Shown here: piece after piece, positions 1-5,214 of the stretch
How the letters are laid out: every line of letters begins with the position of its first letter
Numbering within the stretch: the stretch's first letter is position 1
Position numbers and translations under genes: made by a program
Assembly (NCBI GenBank): GCA_022562855.1
Contig: JADFON010000171.1
Span: 1-5,214, forward strand
Direction of reading: 5' to 3'
Length of the DNA stretch: 5,214 nt
Source of the DNA: Candidatus Zhuqueibacterota bacterium
GTDB lineage: Bacteria > SM23-31
The notes under the pieces: generated by a model
Database searches by the model: none
Told to the model about the DNA's origin: nothing
What the model saw: the letters and a program-made list of their open reading frames with translations, nothing else

Positions 1-23
1 CATTCATCAATCGAATTTTGGGA

Positions 24-797
24 ATGAAAATAAATGTCTTTAAAACTCCGGCAGAAGTTAACGAAGACGATTTACGCGGTGAGCCGGTTGTAATTATAGA
101 TGTTCTCAGATCAAACAGCACAATACTTCAAGCTCTTACCAATGGCTGCAAAGAGGTTATTCCTGTTGAATCCATAGAAAGGGCTTTGGCGCTTCATTCA
201 GCGCTATTCGATTCGGATGTGCTGCTTTGCGGTGAACGTGAAGGTCAGAGAATTCATGGTTTTGATCTTGGAAATTCACCGCAAGAGTTCACGAGCGATC
301 TTATCGCAAAAAAATCACTAATATTTGCTACGACAAACGGCACGGTCGCAATGGTAAAAGCCCGAAAGGGCAAGGTAGTTATTTTGTGCGGTTTTCAAAA
401 TATGGAAACAGTCTCGTCTCATATTTCTTCCGGCGAATTCGCTAAATTAGCATGGCAGAATCCTGACAACCGGGAAGAAAAGCTCACTATTCTTTGTTCA
501 GGACAAAAAAATCATTTCTCATTGGAAGATATGGTCTGTACCGGAATGTTGATAACGCGTATTACCGGCAGGCTGGGACCCGACGATCCCGGTATCGAAC
601 TTACCGATGCCGCACGGTCGGCTGTTGTGTTATATAAGCATCATGCAAATAAACTAAAAAAAATGATAAGCCAGGTTGACCAAGGGCGAGAATTGATTCG
701 GCTTGGCATGGAAAAAGACCTCGATTTTTGTATCCAGGTCGACACATTGCAGGTCATTCCTGTCTATTCCGACGGGAAAATCCTGAAAATCAATTAG
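24..797 (+). CDS. comB: Probable 2-phosphosulfolactate phosphatase (ComB family)
   Basis: ComB enzymes are Mg-dependent phosphatases that convert 2-phosphosulfolactate to sulfolactate, a step of coenzyme M synthesis in methanogens; bacterial members often have no proven role. The 257-residue product shows the family blocks in order: an IDVLR motif (about residues 25-29), GER (70-72), GFDLGNSP (79-86), TTNGT (103-107), a CSG...FSLEDMVCTG block (158-174) and a C-terminal GRELIRLGMEKDLDFC block (221-236) ending in a VIPV tail. The length is normal and the product is soluble, with no signal peptide or membrane segment. I chose ATG at 24, which gives the usual MKI-type N-terminus, over an in-frame TTG at 18; neither has a clear ribosome binding site, and only 23 upstream bases are visible. 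No ComA or ComC gene is in view, so the physiological substrate is uncertain. The family call is firm; the reaction is inferred from the family. Confidence 0.88.
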   Translation: MKINVFKTPAEVNEDDLRGEPVVIIDVLRSNSTILQALTNGCKEVIPVESIERALALHSALFDSDVLLCGEREGQRIHGFDLGNSPQEFTSDLIAKKSLIFATTNGTVAMVKARKGKVVILCGFQNMETVSSHISSGEFAKLAWQNPDNREEKLTILCSGQKNHFSLEDMVCTGMLITRITGRLGPDDPGIELTDAARSAVVLYKHHANKLKKMISQVDQGRELIRLGMEKDLDFCIQVDTLQVIPVYSDGKILKIN

Positions 798-908
798 TTG
801 AGTTATATTATTCCGGCAGCACATAGAAATTCGTGGTAAATTCCGTCCCACAGAATATGGAGAGTTTTATACCGGGCGATTCTTGAACTCTATGGGATGG
901 GGGGTAAA
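798..908 (+). other. comB-ftsK intergenic spacer
   Basis: This 111-bp gap has no GC-rich hairpin followed by a T run, so I see no intrinsic terminator and read-through from comB is plausible. AT-rich -10-like hexamers (TATATT at 804-809, TATTAT at 806-811) lack a matching -35 box at the right distance. A short inverted repeat, AGAGTT (861-866) with AACTCT (886-891), has a 19-base loop and lies just before the ftsK start. It is too weak to call an operator. Confidence 0.4.
895..905 (+). promoter_or_regulatory. G-rich ribosome binding site of ftsK
   Basis: The stretch GGATGGGGGGT ends three bases before ATG at 909. Its GGATGG part (895-900) sits 8 bases upstream of that ATG and resembles a Shine-Dalgarno sequence. 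The alternative in-frame ATG at 897 lies inside this G-rich element and has no purine-rich motif at a useful distance of its own. This is why 909 is preferred as the start. Confidence 0.55.
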
Positions 909-3236
909 ATGAAACGAAAAAAAACCAACCGAAAGTATTTGATTACCGGTATTGTCCTTATTACGCTTTCCCTTCTTTTAAGCCTGAGCGTTATCTCATA
1001 CAATACGACCGACGACCCTCCGGTCAACGGCAGCCAAAGCATTCAAAATATGCTTGGAATTGCCGGTGCATACGCATCTTTTTATCTTATAAATTATACG
1101 TTCGGATACGGTGTAATTATTCCCTGCCTTCTTTTGTTCCTTTGGGGCGGTCAAATTATAAGGCATAAACCTCCTCAGGCGGGGTTGAAACGTTTTTCGG
1201 TTTATTCTCTCTGTACGATGTTTATCATATCACAGGGTTTTGCAATTTATGATGAATTTTCAAGCGGGGGAAGTCCTGCTAATTTTGAGTATTCAGGGAT
1301 TGTCGGAGGATTCTTTGCCTCTTATTCCGCCCAGTATCTCGGCAAAGCGGGTACAATAATTGTATATTTATCTCTAACGGTCATCCTGTTTGTTCTGTGG
1401 ACACATTTTCCTGTACTGAAGGTGATCGGAAGATTTGAGAGTTTATTTGGGGAAACATGGGCAAGGGGAAAATCACTATTTTTCTCAATCAGAAATACTT
1501 TTGACAAGAACAGGAGAAAGAAAAAATTCAGGGAATCAATACTTCAAAAAAAACCGGGGACGCCCGAATTTGATATTCCTCTTGTGCCAATAAGAGAGGA
1601 GACAACGTCAGAGCCTAAACCCAAAAGAGATTCGATTTTACCTCAAGAACGGGATTCCGGTCAAATATCTGCGAATGATGATTTACCATTTACTATAAAA
1701 CACCGGAAAGAGACAGCCCCGACCGAGATAGAAGATGAGCCGACGTACTCATCCGGACCATATCAACTGCCTTCACTGGATTTGCTCAATTCACCGGCGG
1801 CGGACTTAAAACATGAGGGAGATACGAAAGAAGATATAATCCGGCAGGCGGATATATTGGAAAATACCTTCCTCGACTTTGGTGTACATGCGAAAGTAGT
1901 GGAAGTACAACCCGGTCCGGTACTGACTCTTTATGAGGTGAGACCCGATACCGGTGTAAAGATAAGCAAAATACTCTCTTTGCAGGACGATCTTGCGCTT
2001 GCAATGAAGGCGAAAGGTATACGAATAATCGCGCCCATACCGGGTAAAGATACGGTAGGGATCGAAATTCCAAATCACCATTCATCGGTCGTGTACCTGA
2101 AGAGCCTGCTGACAGACCCCGCGTTCACGAGTGCGAAATCTAAATTAACGATCGCACTTGGAAAAACGGTGACCGGAGAAGTGTATTTTGCAGACCTCGC
2201 CAAAATGCCCCATCTGCTTATCGCCGGCTCAACCGGCTCCGGTAAAAGCGTAGGCATCAGTACAATCATTGCAAGCATTCTTTATAAGTCCTCTCCCCAG
2301 GATGTTCAGTTTATAATGATCGATCCAAAAATGCTCGAATTGTCTGTGTTCAAAAACCTGTCTTCCCACCATTTATTAACTGCGGATTTTATCGATGAAA
2401 AAATAATTACAAAACCCCACAATGCCGTAATGATATTAAAAAGCTGTGTGGCAGAGATGGAAAGACGGTACAATATTATGGCTAAAACGGGAGTACGTAA
2501 CCTTGAAGATTATAACGCAAAACCCGAAAAACCTGTAGATGAAAAAACGGGTGAACCGTTTCCGCAGAAACTTGAATATATTGTTATAATAATCGATGAA
2601 CTCGCCGACCTGATGATGGTTGCTTCGAAAGAGGTTGAAGAGCCGATTACACGGCTCGCGCAGATGGCAAGAGCCGTAGGAATACATATTGTTCTTGCAA
2701 CACAGCGTCCCTCGGTTGATGTTCTGACCGGGGTCATAAAAGCGAATTTTCCGTCGCGCATTGCGTACCAGGTAGCAACAAAGGTCGACTCACGAACCGT
2801 ACTCGATATGAACGGTGCGGAGCAGCTGCTTGGGAGCGGTGACATGCTGTATCTCCCGCCTGGCGCAGCAAAACCTGTCCGGATGCAGAACGCATTCGTT
2901 ACGCAAAAAGAAATAGATACTTTAGTAATGGAAATCGCAAAGCAGCCGAAATACAGGAAAAACACGGTTCTGATTTCTGAGACCGAAAAAAGGGCAAAGA
3001 GTGATGGCAATTATCTGGATGGAGAGCGCGATCCTTTGTTTTCCGACGCCGCAAGAATCGTTGTTTTGCACCAGCAGGGTTCAATTTCGCTTTTGCAGAG
3101 AAGGTTAAAGATAGGATATTCCCGTGCGGCGCGAATTATCGACGAACTTGAGGACGCGGCTATTGTCGGTCCGCCGGATGGCAGCAAAGCCCGGCAGGTG
3201 CTCGCAGAGGAAGAAGATCTTGATGATATTCTGTAG
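909..3236 (+). CDS. ftsK: DNA translocase FtsK (FtsK/SpoIIIE family)
   Basis: FtsK is a hexameric ATP-driven double-stranded DNA pump anchored at the division septum, where it clears chromosome ends and activates XerCD dimer resolution. The 775-residue product has a basic N-terminus, about four membrane segments (roughly 10-32, 67-84, 97-114, 145-165), a short charged and Pro-rich linker (about 200-295), then the motor. The alpha/beta motor carries Walker A GSTGSGKS (440-447), an IDPKMLELS block (about 471-479), Walker B IIIDELAD (560-567) and the ATQRPSVDVLTG segment (597-608). The C-terminal winged-helix gamma domain (about 708-765) keeps SISLLQRRLKIGYSRAARIIDELE, the part that reads polar DNA motifs and contacts XerD. 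All key motifs are intact. The linker is far shorter than in E. coli FtsK (1329 aa) but typical of mid-length FtsK/SpoIIIE proteins. ATG at 897 would add four residues; 909 is better placed behind the G-rich site. lolA follows downstream, as in E. coli. Confidence 0.97.
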   Translation: MKRKKTNRKYLITGIVLITLSLLLSLSVISYNTTDDPPVNGSQSIQNMLGIAGAYASFYLINYTFGYGVIIPCLLLFLWGGQIIRHKPPQAGLKRFSVYSLCTMFIISQGFAIYDEFSSGGSPANFEYSGIVGGFFASYSAQYLGKAGTIIVYLSLTVILFVLWTHFPVLKVIGRFESLFGETWARGKSLFFSIRNTFDKNRRKKKFRESILQKKPGTPEFDIPLVPIREETTSEPKPKRDSILPQERDSGQISANDDLPFTIKHRKETAPTEIEDEPTYSSGPYQLPSLDLLNSPAADLKHEGDTKEDIIRQADILENTFLDFGVHAKVVEVQPGPVLTLYEVRPDTGVKISKILSLQDDLALAMKAKGIRIIAPIPGKDTVGIEIPNHHSSVVYLKSLLTDPAFTSAKSKLTIALGKTVTGEVYFADLAKMPHLLIAGSTGSGKSVGISTIIASILYKSSPQDVQFIMIDPKMLELSVFKNLSSHHLLTADFIDEKIITKPHNAVMILKSCVAEMERRYNIMAKTGVRNLEDYNAKPEKPVDEKTGEPFPQKLEYIVIIIDELADLMMVASKEVEEPITRLAQMARAVGIHIVLATQRPSVDVLTGVIKANFPSRIAYQVATKVDSRTVLDMNGAEQLLGSGDMLYLPPGAAKPVRMQNAFVTQKEIDTLVMEIAKQPKYRKNTVLISETEKRAKSDGNYLDGERDPLFSDAARIVVLHQQGSISLLQRRLKIGYSRAARIIDELEDAAIVGPPDGSKARQVLAEEEDLDDIL

Positions 3237-3379
3237 CTAAGGGTATTTCGAAGTGCAAATGACAAAACACTAAAGTCAATTTTTGGAACAAAAATCTTCT
3301 TTTGCGGGTATGGTCTATTAGCGGTCGCAACTTTTTGTTTAGTCTATGTGTAGTGTCTCGGAAATACATTGGAATACTC

Positions 3380-3415
3380 TCTCTGTTGTGTGTTGGTGTT
3401 ATCCACCAACAGAGA
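3380..3415. repeat. Inverted repeat with two alternative stems
   Basis: TCTCTGTTG (3380-3388) is perfectly complementary to CAACAGAGA (3407-3415), giving a 9-bp stem with an 18-base loop. The same right arm can instead pair as CACCAACA (3404-3411) with TGTTGGTG (3391-3398), giving an 8-bp stem with a 5-base TTATC loop. The two stems are mutually exclusive. An A7 run (3418-3424) follows and no T run, so this is not an intrinsic terminator for the + strand. On the minus strand the T run would precede the hairpin, which also does not fit. The complementarity is directly visible; any function is unknown. Confidence 0.6.
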
Positions 3416-3474
3416 ACAAAAAAATCAGGCGAAGACATAGCAGGGTTATTTATGAGACGCAAAACTAATAGTGC

Positions 3475-3504
3475 GTGACATTAATTTCTTACTTTTCCAA
3501 GAAT
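3475..3504 (+). promoter_or_regulatory. Candidate sigma70-like promoter for lolA
   Basis: GTGACA (3475-3480) matches the TTGACA -35 consensus at five of six positions. AAGAAT (3499-3504) matches the TATAAT -10 box at four of six, with an 18-base spacer. Transcription would start near 3511, giving a leader of about 25 bases before the GTG at 3536. A separate promoter fits the long gap after ftsK. The -10 box is weak and other FCB-type promoters use different consensus sequences, so this is tentative. Confidence 0.25.
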
Positions 3505-3506
3505 AA

Positions 3507-3538
3507 ATCCGGTCAATTTACACCGGGATAACCGGGTG
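3507..3538 (+). promoter_or_regulatory. CCGG-rich hairpins over the lolA start codon
   Basis: Three CCGG units lie at 3509-3512, 3523-3526 and 3532-3535. The middle unit can pair with the first (ATCCGGT 3507-3513 with ACCGGGAT 3522-3529, one bulged G, 8-base loop). It can also pair with the last (CACCGG 3521-3526 with CCGGGTG 3532-3538, one bulged G, loop GATAA). The second option sequesters the GTG start codon at 3536 and the only GGG that could serve as its ribosome binding site. This could tune translation or could be chance; if translation starts at ATG 3560 the hairpin is simply leader. Confidence 0.3.
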
Positions 3539-4252
3539 AAGCAAAAACAAAATAATACAATGCAAAAACTCCAAAAACCTTTCGCAATAGCACTTATGGT
3601 ATTAGCCTTGTACTGTTTAATCCCTGCCGGGATTACCTATGCGCAAAACAGGGCGAGGGACGTTATAAAACTTTTGCAGGAGCGGTTTGAATCCCTGAAC
3701 GACTTTACCGCTGATTTAGTTCAGGTCAGGAAGTTTGAATTTTCCGGCGTCACCGACTCCTCTTCCATGAAAATCTCCTTATTAAAGGAAGATTTCTTCA
3801 AGATAGAATCTTCAAATGTCGTTATAGTTACTGACGGGAAGACAATCAGCGATTACGATATATTCGAGAAGAGATTAACGATAGACGATGTTGATGAATC
3901 TTCAACCGATTCTTTTTTGCCGCGGGATTTTTTATTTAAATTCCCAGACCGGTACGACCCTGTGGATTTCCGGCTTGAAGATCGTAACGGCAGTAAGGGT
4001 TACCTGATTGCCATGGAACCGAAGAAGCCGGACGAAGAAATTATGCAATCACTTGAAATATGGATCGATTCTGCAGACTCCCTTATCAAGTATGTACGTT
4101 ATACCGATATCGACGATAATGATAATGTTTATTTCCTGAGCAACTATAAGATCGACATAGGACTAACCCCGGAACACTTTGAACTTATTCCGGCAGAAGG
4201 TGTAAAGGTTGTCGACCTGCGAAGAAAAAAAGGTCTTATTCCCCGGGATTGA
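3536..4252 (+). CDS. lolA: LolA-like outer-membrane lipoprotein carrier protein, periplasmic
   Basis: LolA takes mature lipoproteins from the LolCDE transporter at the inner membrane and carries them across the periplasm to the outer membrane. The 238-residue product starts with a signal peptide: a hydrophobic core at about 16-31 and a likely signal peptidase I site after ITYA at residue 36. The mature part follows the LolA plan: an N-terminal helix with FESLNDFTADLVQ (51-63), a VIVTDGKTISDYD strand pair (96-108), SFLPRDFLFKF (126-136), a YLIAMEPK strand (156-163), an LEIWIDSADSLIKYVRYTD strand pair (173-191) and a C-terminal FELIPAEGVKVVDL strand (215-228). The size is close to E. coli LolA (203 aa). 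The start could be this GTG, with a weak GGG upstream, or ATG at 3560, which gives a more usual 28-residue signal peptide and an A-rich upstream. The gene ends in tandem stops, TGA TAA. The sequence is divergent, and LolA-fold relatives of unknown cargo exist. The position after ftsK matches E. coli and supports the call. Confidence 0.85.
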   Translation: MKQKQNNTMQKLQKPFAIALMVLALYCLIPAGITYAQNRARDVIKLLQERFESLNDFTADLVQVRKFEFSGVTDSSSMKISLLKEDFFKIESSNVVIVTDGKTISDYDIFEKRLTIDDVDESSTDSFLPRDFLFKFPDRYDPVDFRLEDRNGSKGYLIAMEPKKPDEEIMQSLEIWIDSADSLIKYVRYTDIDDNDNVYFLSNYKIDIGLTPEHFELIPAEGVKVVDLRRKKGLIPRD

Positions 4253-4275
4253 TAAGTGACTGTTAATAATCTTGT

Positions 4276-5214
4276 ATGAAAAAAAAACTCGCTATTGGAA
4301 TTCTTATAAGTGTTGCCGGTCTTTATTGGGCTTTTCAGGACATTCAATTCACCGCATTTTGGAATTCTTTAAGAACGGCGGACTACCGCTTAATTGTCCT
4401 GGCGTCTTTGTTTTCTATGGTTGGGTTTATTATTAGAGCCATCCGATGGAAATATCTCCTCATATTACAAAAAAACATTAACCTCCATTCGGTCTTCTCC
4501 GCAATGTGTATAGGGTTTTTTGCCAACAATGTTCTTCCAATGCGGGCGGGAGAATTTTTAAAGGCGTATGTGATTGGAAAAAATGAAAATATATCTGCAA
4601 GTGCGGTCCTTGCCACAGTACTCGTTGAACGGATTATAGACGTTCTCTCCCTTCTTTTTATTGCCTTGGCTGTCTTGCTTTTCTTTCCTCTATCGAATAA
4701 TCCGGAAATTGATTCTATGAAATTTTTTGGTTTAATACTGATTCTTGTTGAAATATTTATAATAACTTTTTGCGTTTTGCTGGTCACAAAAAAGGAATTT
4801 ACACTGCGGATGACAGATAAGATACTGGTTATGTTACCGGAAAAAGTCCAAATAGTTGGGAAAAATATAATTAATTCTTTTATTGAAGGTCTCGAAATTA
4901 TAGTAAAGATGAAGCACTATTTCATTTTGACTATGACGACAATCGGAATCTGGGTGGTTGGCTGTATACAAGTTTTATTGATATTATTGGCATTCGACAG
5001 TGGACTTGATATCCAAACGGCTGTTGTAGCGTCGATCGTGGTTCTGGTTCTCATTAGTTTTGCTTTGACTATTCCGGCGGCGCCCGGCGCCGTGGGAACG
5101 TTCCACGGCTTCGCTATGTTAGGACTGGCTATCTTTTCAATTGACCCGGGTATATCCTCCGGTTTTACAGTTTCTTTACATTTAGCGGCATACATTCCGA
5201 TAACTTTGACAGGT
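4276..5214 (+). CDS. Flippase-like integral membrane protein (UPF0104 / LPG-synthase-TM family), 3' end missing
   Basis: The frame is open from ATG 4276 to the window edge, 313 codons without a stop, so the C-terminus is missing, probably only a short piece. The protein is strongly hydrophobic with about seven or eight membrane segments. It carries the conserved blocks of the PF03706 family: RAIRW (54-58), GFFANNVLPMRAGEFLKAY (80-98), VLVERIIDVL (115-124) and PAAPGAVGTFHG (267-278). Known relatives include the membrane domain of MprF (lysyl-phosphatidylglycerol synthesis and flipping) and AglD-like proteins of glycosylation; most stand-alone members are uncharacterised. No soluble aminoacyl-transferase domain is seen, so lysinylation is unlikely, and lipid or isoprenoid-linked substrate handling is an inference. 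It starts 23 bp after lolA, with no terminator between and no clear Shine-Dalgarno, which suggests an operon with lolA. In-frame TAA at 4264 limits the start. Confidence 0.85.
   Translation, partial: MKKKLAIGILISVAGLYWAFQDIQFTAFWNSLRTADYRLIVLASLFSMVGFIIRAIRWKYLLILQKNINLHSVFSAMCIGFFANNVLPMRAGEFLKAYVIGKNENISASAVLATVLVERIIDVLSLLFIALAVLLFFPLSNNPEIDSMKFFGLILILVEIFIITFCVLLVTKKEFTLRMTDKILVMLPEKVQIVGKNIINSFIEGLEIIVKMKHYFILTMTTIGIWVVGCIQVLLILLAFDSGLDIQTAVVASIVVLVLISFALTIPAAPGAVGTFHGFAMLGLAIFSIDPGISSGFTVSLHLAAYIPITLTG

Larger units (their letters stand above)
3237..3535 (+). other. ftsK-lolA intergenic region, non-coding, with inverted repeats
   Basis: No convincing gene lies here: plus-strand ORFs are under ten codons, and the one longer minus-strand frame runs into the 3' end of ftsK. 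There is no tRNA signature. The first 125 bases hold a nested series of complementary segments: GTATTTCGA (3243-3251) with TCGGAAATAC (3358-3367, one bulged G), ACACTA (3267-3272) with TAGTGT (3351-3356), CAAAAA (3289-3294) with TTTTTG (3332-3337), and TTGCG (3302-3306) with CGCAA (3326-3330). The innermost stem is followed by five Ts (3332-3336) and could act as a poor terminator for ftsK. A second hairpin lies at 3380-3415, and a promoter-like sequence and a CCGG-rich hairpin lie just before lolA. The likely role is terminator, promoter and leader; nothing more can be supported. Confidence 0.5.

Noticed and set aside
798-826. TTGAGT (798-803) with ACATAG (821-826) as a promoter for ftsK
   Set aside because: The -10 box matches poorly and no better-spaced pair exists, so I do not call a promoter in this gap.
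368-1466. GGGCAAGG at 368-375 and 1459-1466 as possible FtsK-orienting (KOPS) sequences
   Set aside because: They do not match the E. coli consensus GGGNAGGG, the motif differs between species, and two copies in 5 kb do not show skew.
2510-3010. 166-codon minus-strand open frame inside ftsK
   Set aside because: It lies wholly antisense to the conserved FtsK motor, with Ser/Ile/Phe-rich composition typical of a shadow frame.
3302-3336. TTGCG/CGCAA stem followed by TTTTT as an intrinsic terminator of ftsK
   Set aside because: The stem is only 5 bp with a 19-base loop, too weak to call confidently; it is mentioned only within the intergenic entry.
3399-3407. TTATCCACC resembling a DnaA box (TTATCCACA)
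   Set aside because: It is a single site with a mismatch, sits in a hairpin loop, and has no cluster of boxes or AT-rich unwinding region, so it is not evidence of an origin.
3160-3462. 100-codon minus-strand open frame across the end of ftsK and the following gap
   Set aside because: It overlaps 77 bp of the well-conserved ftsK 3' end, its translation is rich in Arg, His and Leu without any recognisable domain, and no start signal is seen.
4383-5195. Two minus-strand open frames (4383-4787 and 4917-5195)
   Set aside because: Both are antisense to the continuous plus-strand membrane-protein gene, which carries clear family motifs.

Overview
The window carries four genes on the + strand: three complete and one cut by the right edge. 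They read as an ordinary chromosomal housekeeping and envelope neighbourhood. In order they are a ComB-like 2-phosphosulfolactate phosphatase (24-797), a membrane-anchored FtsK/SpoIIIE DNA translocase (909-3236), a LolA-like periplasmic lipoprotein carrier (3536-4252), and the start of a polytopic flippase-like membrane protein of the UPF0104/LPG-synthase-TM family (4276 to beyond 5214). No rRNA, tRNA, CRISPR array, transposase or phage gene was found.

Organism: LolA together with a signal peptide implies a two-membrane (Gram-negative) bacterium. The DNA is moderately AT-rich. From memory of family wording, the FtsK motor (the segment after the Walker A block, and the ELADLMM, GVIKANFPSRIAYQVA and KPVRMQNAFV stretches) looks most like proteins of the Fibrobacteres-Chlorobi-Bacteroidetes group and its neighbours (Ignavibacteria, Marinimicrobia, Calditrichaeota-like lineages). 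This is an inference; no database search was possible.

Layout: comB and ftsK are separated by 111 bp without a convincing terminator, so they may be co-transcribed. A 298-bp non-coding gap (3237-3535) follows ftsK. It holds several inverted repeats, a weak sigma70-like promoter candidate near its right end, and a CCGG-rich hairpin over the lolA start codon. lolA ends in tandem stops (TGA TAA), and the membrane-protein gene starts 23 bp later, so those two are probably one transcript.

How the genes relate: FtsK moves chromosome ends to the division septum, LolA carries lipoproteins across the periplasm, and the last protein is probably a lipid or isoprenoid-linked transporter or synthase. The last three therefore concern division and the envelope. 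ftsK followed by lolA is also the order in E. coli, which supports both calls. comB is the metabolic outlier. I see no convincing new system; the ftsK-lolA gap is the only part that known features do not explain.
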